Source: Bog-473 sp963707835
GTDB lineage: Bacteria; Actinomycetota; Acidimicrobiia; Acidimicrobiales; RAAP-2
Direction of reading: 5' to 3'
DNA length: 64,000 nt
NCBI GenBank assembly: GCA_963707835.1
Contig: CAVPRI010000001.1
Location: forward strand, 1,302,001-1,366,000
This document shows positions 18,853 through 27,334 of this stretch, piece after piece. The notes beneath the pieces were generated by a model, which saw nothing but the letters and a program-made list of their open reading frames with translations, was not told the DNA's origin and did not search any database. The translations under genes were made by a program, and so were the position numbers. The stretch's first letter is position 1. The number at the start of each line of letters is the position of its first letter.

Positions 18853-19069
18853 CTCATGGCTGAGGTCTCTCGCCCCTCAGCTCGGGTCAGCGGATTCGCC
18901 CCCGTCCCGACCGGTTTGTCACACCAATAGTCCCGAACGAACGGGGACTCGTCATCCCCTCTATTGGGGATCCGTGGTCCCTGAATTTGGGGATTCAGTG
19001 TCAGTGGGCGAACGTGCGCGAAGGAGGTGACGCGGCGCCGATGACGACAGCGACGCGCACGGCGCGGCG
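18853..19069. promoter_or_regulatory. Upstream region of the sigma gene with inverted repeats
   Basis: Between the sugar transferase stop and the sigma start on the minus strand. ATCCCCTCTATTGGGGAT near 18953-18970 is a 6-bp stem, and CTGAATTTGGGGATTCAG near 18980 is a second 6-bp stem. Both carry GGGGAT. They could be a regulator site or a weak terminator; no T-run follows. Confidence 0.35.
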
Positions 19070-20717
19070 TCAAGACACGCAGATGTCAGGGGTGGGATCG
19101 GCGGGGTTGGAAGTGAAGGATGCCGAAGCGTCTAACCGGCCTCCGGCGCCGCGCGGTCGGAGTTGCCGGCCGTGCCGGAAGCTGCTCAAGATCTGAGCGA
19201 CCACCGTCGGAACGGTCGCCAGAATGATGTAGAGGTCGAGTCCGATGGACCAGTTGTCGACGTACAAGAGGTCCAGCCTGCGATAGGCATGGAATGACGG
19301 GTTGTCTCGTGCCTCAAGCTGCCATAGGCCGGTGATGCCCGGCTTGACGACATGGCGGCGGAGCAGCTCCGGGTCGAACTGGGACACCTCCGTGGGCATG
19401 GCGGGACGGGGTCCCACCAAGCTCATCGTCCCACCGAGAACGTTGAAGAGCTGTGGTAGCTCATCGATGCTCAACGCGCGTACGACTGCTCCGACTCTGG
19501 TCACCCGCGGATCGTGTGTTGCCTTGAAAAGTGGTCCGTCTGTGCGCTCATTAATGACGTCAAGGTCGGTCTTCTTGTCAGAGTCGGGCGCCATGGTTCG
19601 GAGCTTGTAGATCTGAAAGGGCCGACCGTTCAGCCCGATTCTCACCTGCCGGTACAGGGCTGGAGCACGATCTTCGAGGCGGATGGCCATCGCGGCCAGG
19701 AGGAGGAGGGGCGCAGCAATCAGTATTCCGAGGGCCGCCCCGAGCACATCGAGCGCCCGCTTGGCGGCGAGCTGCCACCTCGGATGTCGCTCCGGTTCGA
19801 CATAGAGGAACGTCTCGCCGCTCATGGGAAACCACCGAACCCGACGCGTTCTTAGCCCACGGAAACCGGGCCAGACCTGCACGTGAAGTCCCTGAGCTGT
19901 GCCGATCTCAATGGCGTCGCGGACTTCGGATGCGGAAAGTGCGTTGGCGACCAGCAAGACGCCGGTGGCGTTGGTCCGGCGAGCTATCTCTGGAAGATCG
20001 TCGAGGTGTTGTCCGTTGCACAGGTGTCCCCATTCCGCAAGGCGTCGAGACCTGCCGATGACTCCGCGCACCTCGTAGCCGAGTTCGGGCTGGGTGTTCA
20101 GCATGGTGGATACGGCCATGGCATCGTCATTGGTCCCGATCATCACGAGCCCTCGCTGGTGACGGCCCATGGCGCGCTCAGAACGCAGCCAATGGCCGAA
20201 CATCCCTCGTAGGGCGATCAAGGCGAGGACGCACGATCCAGCGGCGACGAGCGTCGTCACCTCGCTGCGGCGCCAGTCTCCGCGGACGAGCTCGAGGGCC
20301 ACTGCTCCCGCGGCAGCTGCAATGAGCAATTCGAGCGAGCTCCTGCCCACGCTGCACGCACAGGCGTGAGCGGTACAGCCTGAGCAGCTTCATCGCGACG
20401 AGCGTGCCGACCAAGGCGGCCAGCGCGGCACCCCACTGACGACGCGCTGGTGCGGTCGGCATGGCCAACGTCCCCGAGATGAGCCATGTGCCGCCGGCGG
20501 CGACGACGTCAACGGCCAGGAGCCGAAACTTCAGGCGGCTGGTGCTGATGTGATTGATCGCCGGCTCTTCAGCTGGCTCCTGGCCGGTCTCACGGGTACC
20601 GGCCACAATCCGAAGCAGGTGCCCATCCGCCACCTTGTCGAGGGGCTCGGTGGGAACACCCGTCGGGATCGCTCCAGCGGATGGGGCCCACCAGCCCGCG
20701 CTCAGCTCTGACGACAC
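19070..20717 (-). pseudogene. EPS polyprenyl glycosylphosphotransferase, N-terminal frame interruption
   Basis: Membrane enzyme that starts EPS repeat-unit assembly by moving a sugar-phosphate to undecaprenyl phosphate. The catalytic half is intact: KRALDVLGAALGILIAAPLLL helix, YRQVRIGLNGRPFQIYKLRTM, SIDELPQLFNVLGGTMSLVGPRP, GITGLWQLEARDNPSF and LDLLYVDNWSIGLDLYI. A CoA-binding-like domain precedes it. The N-terminal membrane segment (RLLAVDVVAAGGTWLISGT, MKLLRLYRSRLCVQRG) lies in another frame, with the switch at about 20320-20350. The downstream frame could start alone at GTG 20350 (426 aa). The start of the upstream part is uncertain. Confidence 0.82.
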
Positions 20718-21077
20718 GGCTTCGACTACCCGGGAGCCGTCATCTCGGATTGCGCCAATGGTTGCATTCGTCGTCTACTTCCCCTACAAGCCCGGCTCGC
20801 AGGAATGGATTCGCGGCGTCCTGGGCCGGATCGTCTGATCGGAAGCTGGATATGGATCACGTCGGCCATCCGCTGACCCTGCGGAGATCCGCCGATCGCG
20901 TTGTGTACCCTGACTGGGAGGGCAAAGCCCGAGCTCTGATACGTGGCACCTGCCGCCCAAACGAGATCCTGAGGCACAATCCGCCCTGTCGGTGAGGGTT
21001 GGTACCATGAAGCCCTGCTGAGTCGCTCGGTCGTCAGAGTGGGCACGGTCGAACTGGGCCGATTGAGGGGAATTCAC
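20718..21077. other. Intergenic region between the sugar transferase and the HIT-like gene
   Basis: About 360 bp between divergently transcribed genes. No convincing protein is encoded. GGGCAAAGCCC near 20922 is a small hairpin. Promoters for both directions should lie here but cannot be pinned down. Confidence 0.35.
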
Positions 21078-21455
21078 ATGGATCACGGCTACGGCCTCTC
21101 GTTGCTCCCCGTCCAGGGGAGCACTAGGGAGGGGTACTGCGAGTCCTGCACGATGGTGCGAACGTCCGCTGACGGTGACGATGACGACGTGGTCCTAGTC
21201 AGCCGACCTGAGCTCCCAGGTGTGCTTGTCGTCTCTCCCTGGCACGTCCGCACGCTCGAGGAGCTGTCGATCTCTCATCGCGCCAACCTTCTCGCAGCTG
21301 TCCAACGTGCGACACGTTCCGTGACGGAAAAGGGCCCGGGGCCTGCGCCAAGGATCGTCGCACTGACCGACCTGACGGCGTCGGAAGGGCACTTGTGCGT
21401 ACACGTGATGCCCGGCGACTCCGGCGACTCCCGAGGTGGCGCAGGGCGCGAGTGA
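21078..21455 (+). CDS. HIT-like protein with degenerate histidine triad
   Basis: A 125-aa protein from ATG 21078, with GAGGGG 7 bases upstream. It follows the HIT pattern: CESC near the N-terminus, ELPGVLVVSPWHVRTLEEL, a helix with ANLLAAVQRATR, and GHLCVHVMPGD at the end. The triad reads H-L-C-V-H-V, so the middle His is Cys. HIT proteins hydrolyse or transfer nucleotides. The altered triad suggests changed chemistry or a binding role. The assignment rests on pattern only. Confidence 0.55.
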   Translation: MDHGYGLSLLPVQGSTREGYCESCTMVRTSADGDDDDVVLVSRPELPGVLVVSPWHVRTLEELSISHRANLLAAVQRATRSVTEKGPGPAPRIVALTDLTASEGHLCVHVMPGDSGDSRGGAGRE

Positions 21456-21941
21456 ACGCGGCTCCATGGGAGAGTCGGACAACGGACGAAAAACAAATCA
21501 ACCCGGTTCGCCCGTTCGAGTGTGGCAACGGATTGACAACAATGACAGCGGCGTCCCAGATCAGAATTGCAGCGACGTACGGCAATCGGTGATCGAGGTT
21601 CGCGGATTACCCAGTGCGAAGAGCCGTCACGGTGCCAGAATCGTTGCTTGGATCGGCGTTTGTCGGCGTCATCCCCCTTCGCACGCCGATTGACCGTCCA
21701 TGGGGCGGCAGATATCATCCGCGATGCGGGTCGGCCGTGATGATCTCTGGACCAAATTGGCGTGGTCTAGAGGGAGCAAAGGGTGACCGTCCCCCCTCTG
21801 ATAGGCGGTTGAGCAATGGCGATAATCACCGTCGGTGACGGTCCGGTAATCGGCAAATTCGGCGCACGTCCCTCAGCCAGGCCTCCGCGACATTTTGTCT
21901 GCACGCACGGGTTCACGAAGCCCCAGGCACGGTAGGCGGCG
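21456..21941. promoter_or_regulatory. Long intergenic region before a LuxR-type regulator
   Basis: About 486 bp without a supported gene. ACCGTCGGTGACGGT at 21828-21842 is a 6-bp inverted repeat, and GACGGTCCGGTAATC follows directly. This may be an operator for the regulator that starts at 21942. A stretch near 21480-21500 is relatively A-rich (GACGAAAAACAAATC). Confidence 0.35.
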
Positions 21942-22727
21942 GTGACTTCCGCGGTGCAAGCTCCGCCAGACCAATCAGGGATCCCGGCGCGGATCCTGGT
22001 CGCGGGGAGCGATCTCCTGGCTGACGCGTTGGCCAGCGCCCTCGAGACATACGGATTTGCCACGATGAACATCGTGGCCAGCGCTCCGGCGATCGAAGAT
22101 GGGATCGAATGGCGACCTGACCTCGTGCTTCTCGATGCTCGATCCCTCGATATCCCCGTTGGATCAGCGCTTATCGACGGTTTCCGCCAGGGGGGTCTCC
22201 AGCTATGCGTGATCGACGCCGCGGACAACGGCGACCGGTCGGATGCCTGGATGCGGGCCGGAGCTTCAGCGATCGTCGACAAGAGCGATCCGTTCGATCA
22301 GCTCTTCCGCACGATCGCCGTCATTCTGCGAAGCCGGTTTCTCTCACGGACTGCGCCGAGATACCTGGCGACGTTGGCGTTGACCCCGGGAGAAGAACAG
22401 AAGCGCGAGGGCCTTGAACTCTTTGGTTCTCTCACTGAGCGTGAGCAGGTTGTTCTGGCTGAACTCATTGAGGGCCACTGCGCTGAAGACATCGCGACAG
22501 CTGCCTTCGTGTCGATCTCCACGATCCGGTCACAGATCAAGGCCATTCTCCAAAAGCTCGGAGTGAATTCGCAGCTGGCCGCCGTTGCCATGGCTCGGCG
22601 TGCGGGTTGGTCCCTCGAGCGCCCCCCGGAACCCCTCCGGATCCCTCGAACAGCCGGCGGCGTCAGGTTTCCTGACCGTCGGACGGTCTGCGTTTTTGCA
22701 TCGGTGGTCCGGACAGATCCTGCTTGA
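21942..22727 (+). CDS. LuxR-family response regulator with atypical receiver
   Basis: A 261-aa protein from GTG 21942. The receiver spans about residues 15-135. RILVAGSDLLADAL replaces the usual Asp-Asp pocket after strand 1, while the phospho-site Asp in PDLVLLDARSL and the Lys in ASAIVDKSD remain. A LuxR helix-turn-helix follows (LTEREQVVLAELIEGHCAEDI, STIRSQIKAILQKLGVNSQ). It stands directly before the GDP-mannose dehydrogenase gene and probably controls this run of EPS genes. No kinase partner is nearby. Confidence 0.82.
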   Translation: MTSAVQAPPDQSGIPARILVAGSDLLADALASALETYGFATMNIVASAPAIEDGIEWRPDLVLLDARSLDIPVGSALIDGFRQGGLQLCVIDAADNGDRSDAWMRAGASAIVDKSDPFDQLFRTIAVILRSRFLSRTAPRYLATLALTPGEEQKREGLELFGSLTEREQVVLAELIEGHCAEDIATAAFVSISTIRSQIKAILQKLGVNSQLAAVAMARRAGWSLERPPEPLRIPRTAGGVRFPDRRTVCVFASVVRTDPA

Positions 22728-22827
22728 CGAGGAATGAGGGGTGTATCTTGTCGCTGCCTCAGCGCTCGTCTTGAGGTATGGCACGACACTCCAGCGGGCT
22801 GAGACCGACATCAACACAGGTGACGCG

Positions 22828-24144
22828 ATGAAGGTCGCAGTCTTCGGCCTTGGATACGTCGGCACGGTGACGGCTGCGTGCCTGGCCGCGAATGGTCACG
22901 ACGTCTGGGGCATTGACACCGACGAATTGAAGGTCCATGCGATCGCGGCCGGCACGAGTCCGATCGTTGAGCCCGGCCTGCAGTCGCTGGTTGCTCAGTC
23001 GGTCGAGTCCGGCAAGCTTCACGCCACCATCCACCCGGATGATGCGTTGGCTCAGGCCGACGTGTCGTTGTTGTGCGTCGGCACTCCCTCTGCCACGAGC
23101 GGCGAGACAAATCTCGCCTATATCTACCGTGTCGTAGAGGATCTCGTGCAAGCCATCACGGATTCGGGTCGGACGGAGGAGTTCCACACCGTGGTGATCC
23201 GCAGCACGGTTCCACCTGGCACGGTCGAGGATGTAAACGCCATATTGAAGGCTGCCTTCCGGGATTCCGGGCCGTACGTAGGCGTTGCAATGTGCCCTGA
23301 GTTTCTTCGTGAGGGTTCCGGGATAAGAGACTTCTTCGCACCGCCCTTCACCGTTATCGGCGCGTCGGATCTTCGAGCGATCGACGCGGTGTCACGCCTC
23401 TTCTCATTCCTTGGATCCCCTCTTCGGGTCGTTCACCCCCGGACAGCGGAATCCCTGAAGTACGCGTGCAATGCTTTCCATGCCACCAAAATCTCGTTTG
23501 CCAACGATATGGGGCGAATCTTCAGTCGTCTCGGCGTCGATAGTCGAGAAGTCATGGAGCTGTTCTGTGAAGATACGTCTCTCAATATCTCGACCAAGTA
23601 CTTACGGCCAGGGTTTGCGTTCGGTGGATCGTGCCTTCCGAAGGATCTCCGCTCACTTCTCTATCTGGCGCGTACGGAGAGCGTCGATGTGCCGCTGTTG
23701 TCGGGTGTTCTTGCCAGCAACCGGGTGTCAATCGACGAAGCGATCGACCGAGTCGTGGCCGGGCACGGACACCGCGTTGCGCTTCTGGGGCTCAGTTTCA
23801 AGCCCGACAGCGACGATCTCCGTGAAAGCCCGTACGTCGATCTTGCGGAGACCCTCCTTGGCAAGGGTTACGAGGTTCGTATCCACGACCCAGTGCTGAA
23901 CCCCGCATCGCTCGTCGGGGCCAACCGCCAATACGTAGAGTCCCGGCTTCCCCACCTCAAGCGCATCCTCACCGATGGTCCGGAAGAAGCGATTGCTGAT
24001 GCCGACATCGCAATTGTGTCTCACTCGACGGCTGAGGTCATCGCTGCGTTGCTCGCCGCACCGCCATTCCGGATCATCGATCTGGACGGCCGTCTCGGAC
24101 CAGAAATCGAGGCGCTGGACTCCTACGAGGGATTTGCCTGGTGA
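22828..24144 (+). CDS. GDP-mannose 6-dehydrogenase type nucleotide-sugar dehydrogenase (AlgD-like)
   Basis: A 438-aa NAD-dependent dehydrogenase from ATG 22828 (MKVAVFGLGYVGTVTAACLA). The middle has AESLKYACNAFHATKISFAND and the active-site Cys in RPGFAFGGSCLPKDLRSL. FAFGGSCLPKD is the wording of AlgD-type enzymes rather than the GFGGSCFPKD of UDP-glucose dehydrogenases. It oxidises the C6 alcohol of the nucleotide sugar to an acid, here probably giving GDP-mannuronate and an acidic EPS. Its stop overlaps the next gene's GTG by 4 bases. Confidence 0.86.
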   Translation: MKVAVFGLGYVGTVTAACLAANGHDVWGIDTDELKVHAIAAGTSPIVEPGLQSLVAQSVESGKLHATIHPDDALAQADVSLLCVGTPSATSGETNLAYIYRVVEDLVQAITDSGRTEEFHTVVIRSTVPPGTVEDVNAILKAAFRDSGPYVGVAMCPEFLREGSGIRDFFAPPFTVIGASDLRAIDAVSRLFSFLGSPLRVVHPRTAESLKYACNAFHATKISFANDMGRIFSRLGVDSREVMELFCEDTSLNISTKYLRPGFAFGGSCLPKDLRSLLYLARTESVDVPLLSGVLASNRVSIDEAIDRVVAGHGHRVALLGLSFKPDSDDLRESPYVDLAETLLGKGYEVRIHDPVLNPASLVGANRQYVESRLPHLKRILTDGPEEAIADADIAIVSHSTAEVIAALLAAPPFRIIDLDGRLGPEIEALDSYEGFAW

Positions 24145-25397
24145 CGCACGATCGTCGCCAGGATGGGCCATCACCGGGTCGCAGAAGGGTGCTCATATTG
24201 GTGCAGAACCTGTCGGTGCCGTTTGATCGGCGCGTCTGGCTGGAGTGCCAGTCGCTCATCGGCGCCGGGTTCGAGGTTGCGGTGGTGTGCCCGAAAGCTC
24301 CCGGTGACCCCAGCGTTTCGAGGCTCGATGGAGTCGACATGTTCAAGTACCGGCCGTACGCGCCAGGGAGATCGAGCATCTCCTTCATCATCGAATACGC
24401 CTATTCCTTCCTTGCCACTCTTCTGCTCAGCGTGAGAGCGAGTTGGCGTGGTCGATTCACGGTCGTGCAGAGCTGCAACCCCCCGGATCTGTTCTGGCCC
24501 ATCGGAATCCTCTTCCGGCTCCTGCACCGGTCTGCGTTCGTCTTTGACCATCACGACCTCTGTCCGGAGCTGTACGAATCCCGCTTTCCGGATGGAAATC
24601 GGTTGGTCTACCGGGCACTCCGGTTGATGGAGCGCCGCACCATGCAGACGGCGGACCACGTGATCGCTACAAACGACTCGTACCGTGAGATAGCGCTCGA
24701 GCGCGATGGTGTTGATCAAACGAGCGTCACGGTGGTCCGGACAGGGCCGGATCTGACTCGGCTCAGTAGGACCGCGGCTGAGCCAGACCTCCGGCGGGCC
24801 CGGCCGCATCTCGCTGCGTACCTCGGTGTCATGGGACCACAGGATGGCGTGGATCTGGTGCTGGAAGTCGCGGATCACATCGTGCACCGACTTGGGCGTC
24901 GGGATATCAGCTTCACCCTCATGGGATCAGGTGACTGCTTCGATGAGTTGGTGGCACAGAGTCAAAGCCTGCACCTCACCGACTTTGTCACCTTCACCGG
25001 GCGCATTCCGGATGCGGAGGTGTCCGCCATCCTCTCCACGGCCGACATCGGCATCTCGCCAGATCCCAAGAATCCCTTGAACGACGTTTCGACCATGAAC
25101 AAAACCATGGAGTACATGACGTTTGCGTTGCCCGTTGTCGCATTCGACCTGCACGAAACACGTGTTTCAGCGGGCGATGCCGCGGTCTATGCAACCCCCA
25201 ACGACGTCGCGGAATTTGCCCAGCTTCTGGTTGACCTGATCGACGACGAGCCTCGACGTTTCACCATGGGCCTGGCTGGTCGTGCTCGAATCGAACATTC
25301 GCTTGCATGGAAGCATCAAGCTCCTCGCTATGTCGACGTGTATGAGAACCTCGCACGGAATTCCCACCGGCGCCTTATAACGACCGCTGGACCCTGA
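24141..25397 (+). CDS. Glycosyltransferase family 4
   Basis: A 418-aa GT-B enzyme from GTG 24141, translationally coupled to the dehydrogenase (GTGA overlap). The N-terminal domain has VLILVQNLSVPFDRRVWLE and FDHHDLCPELYESRF. The C-terminal donor domain has ISFTLMGSGDCFDELV, FTGRIPDAEVSAIL and the segment NDVSTMNKTMEYMTFALPVV. It adds one sugar to the lipid-linked repeat unit on the cytoplasmic face. The sugar is unknown. Confidence 0.87.
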   Translation: MTHDRRQDGPSPGRRRVLILVQNLSVPFDRRVWLECQSLIGAGFEVAVVCPKAPGDPSVSRLDGVDMFKYRPYAPGRSSISFIIEYAYSFLATLLLSVRASWRGRFTVVQSCNPPDLFWPIGILFRLLHRSAFVFDHHDLCPELYESRFPDGNRLVYRALRLMERRTMQTADHVIATNDSYREIALERDGVDQTSVTVVRTGPDLTRLSRTAAEPDLRRARPHLAAYLGVMGPQDGVDLVLEVADHIVHRLGRRDISFTLMGSGDCFDELVAQSQSLHLTDFVTFTGRIPDAEVSAILSTADIGISPDPKNPLNDVSTMNKTMEYMTFALPVVAFDLHETRVSAGDAAVYATPNDVAEFAQLLVDLIDDEPRRFTMGLAGRARIEHSLAWKHQAPRYVDVYENLARNSHRRLITTAGP

Positions 25398-25400
25398 CCC

Positions 25401-27303
25401 ATGTGTGGCATCGCCGGCGCATACCAACAAGTTGACGGACGCGTCGCGGCCGAGAAGATGGGTCGGTGCCTCGACCACCGGGGCCCCGATGAAGAGGGTT
25501 GGTACTCGTACGCCGACGGTCGGGTCGATCTTCACTTCGCCCACCGGCGTCTTTCGATCATCGATCTTGAGCACGGCCAGCAGCCACTCGTCAAGCAACC
25601 ACTCGTCCTCTGTTACAACGGTGAGCTGTACAATTTCGAGGAAATCAGAGCTGAAATTGACCGCAAGTGGTGCCCGCTTCACGACGAATTCGGACACCGA
25701 AGTGGTTCTTGAGTCATGGCGTCGCTGGGGTCCACAGTGCCTGCGTCGGTTTCGAGGCATGTTTGCCCTTGCCGTGTTCGACCAGATTTCGGGGTCTCTC
25801 TTTCTCGCCCGAGATCAGTTTGGAATCAAGCCGCTCCACTTCATGCGTCGGAAGGACGGTGTCGTATTCGCTTCCGAGCTCAAAGCCCTTGTGACTCCCT
25901 TCGGCTCTGAATTGCAGATGATGCCCCGGGCGCTCGTGGCATCCATGCTCTATTACTGGGTGCCCGATCAGATGTGTTCAGTGAAGGGAGTAGAGAAACT
26001 CCAACCGGGAACGTGGGCAGAGTTCCGTCCGGACGGCACGTCTCGCGTCGAGCGGTATTGGGACATCGTCGAGGAGGCGTCTGCGGCCGAGGAGGCTCAC
26101 TGCGATCTCGAGGCCGTGGTCGAAGAGTCGGTGAGGGCCCACCTTGTCGCGGACGTTCCTGTGTCGAGCTTCCTTTCTGGTGGCCTCGATTCGAGCATCG
26201 TGACTGTGCTGGCCAAGAAGGCGAACCCCCAGATTGACGCGTATACCATTCGTTTCCGGGCTGAGGACAATCGCCTCGAAGCGATGCCGGATGATGCTGT
26301 CTACGCCCGACAGATCGCAAAGCTTCACGATATCGACCTGCACGAGATCGAGATTCAGCCCGATGTCGTGGGAATGTTGCCGAGGATGGTCGATATCCTT
26401 GACGAACCCATCGGCGATCCCGCCGCCATCAATACACTCCTCATGTCGGAGGCAGCCCGCGCCGCCGGCATCAAGGTGCTGCTGTCCGGGATGGGCGCTG
26501 ATGAGCTATTCGGGGGCTATCGCAAGCACATTGCATGCCGGCTTGCCGGGCGCTATCGGCAGCTTCCTGCGTTCGTCCATCGCTCTGCCAATGGTGTCGT
26601 CGGGCGCCTGCCTGTGACTGCTGGAGGCCGTGGCCTTCGCTATGCCCGTTGGGCCAAGCGGTTCGTGACATTCGCGGAGCTTCCAGAAGAGGCGGCATTT
26701 CGGAGGAGTTACAGCTTGTACGCCCCCGGAGAGTTGACGGCGTTTCTCAGCCCCGAATTGCAGCGAGACATCGATGACGTGGTTGAGCAACATCTCGAGG
26801 TGTACGAGGACAACCACCTTTCCGATGAGGTTAACCGCATGTGTCTGGCGGACACCCGACTGTTTCTCCCCGGCCTCAACCTTGCCTACACGGACCGAGC
26901 AAGCATGGCCGCGTCAACCGAAGTGCGTGTTCCCTTCGTAGATCCCAAGGTCTTTCGGGCCGCGTTCTCGCTTTCCGGAGCGGACAAGATCTCTATGAGA
27001 ACCGGAAAGATTGCATTGAAGCGCGCCGCCGAGGCTTGGCTTCCGAAAGAGATCGTGCACCGCCCGAAGGCGTCGTTTTCAGCCCCCCTTAGGGCCTGGG
27101 TGTCCCGGGACCTGAGCGAAGTGATTGACGACACGTTGCTCCGAGGTGAACTCATAAGCACGGGTTTCCTCCATGAGCCGGCAGTCACCTCGCTCGTCGA
27201 GGAGCATCGGGCGGGCCGGGAGGACCGATCCAAGCAAATCTGGCAACTACTCACGCTCGAGACGTGGTATCGCCAGACCCGTCGAGCGGGCGTCGGGCTC
27301 TGA
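25401..27303 (+). pseudogene. asnB: Asparagine synthase (glutamine-hydrolysing), single frame interruption
   Basis: The class II glutaminase domain starts MCGIAGAYQQVDGRVA with the nucleophile Cys2, then LDHRGPDEEGWY, AHRRLSIIDL and CYNGELYNFEEIRAE. At 25654-25656 an extra A in AAA shifts the frame. Dropping it gives RAELTASGARFTTNSDTEVV and an unbroken protein to 27303 of about 633 aa. The synthetase domain has the ATP loop SFLSGGLDSSIVTVLA and LSGMGADELFGGYRKH. In EPS loci such enzymes amidate sugar acids or precursors, which fits the uronic acid route next door. It starts 3 bases after the glycosyltransferase stop. Confidence 0.88.
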
Positions 27304-27334
27304 ACCCGATGCCTGGAAGGGAATCAGACGACCG

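Noticed and set aside
20900..21000. Possible c-di-GMP (GEMM) riboswitch suggested by GGGCAAAGCCC
   Set aside because: Only a short stem is visible; the conserved GEMM joints and second helix are missing.
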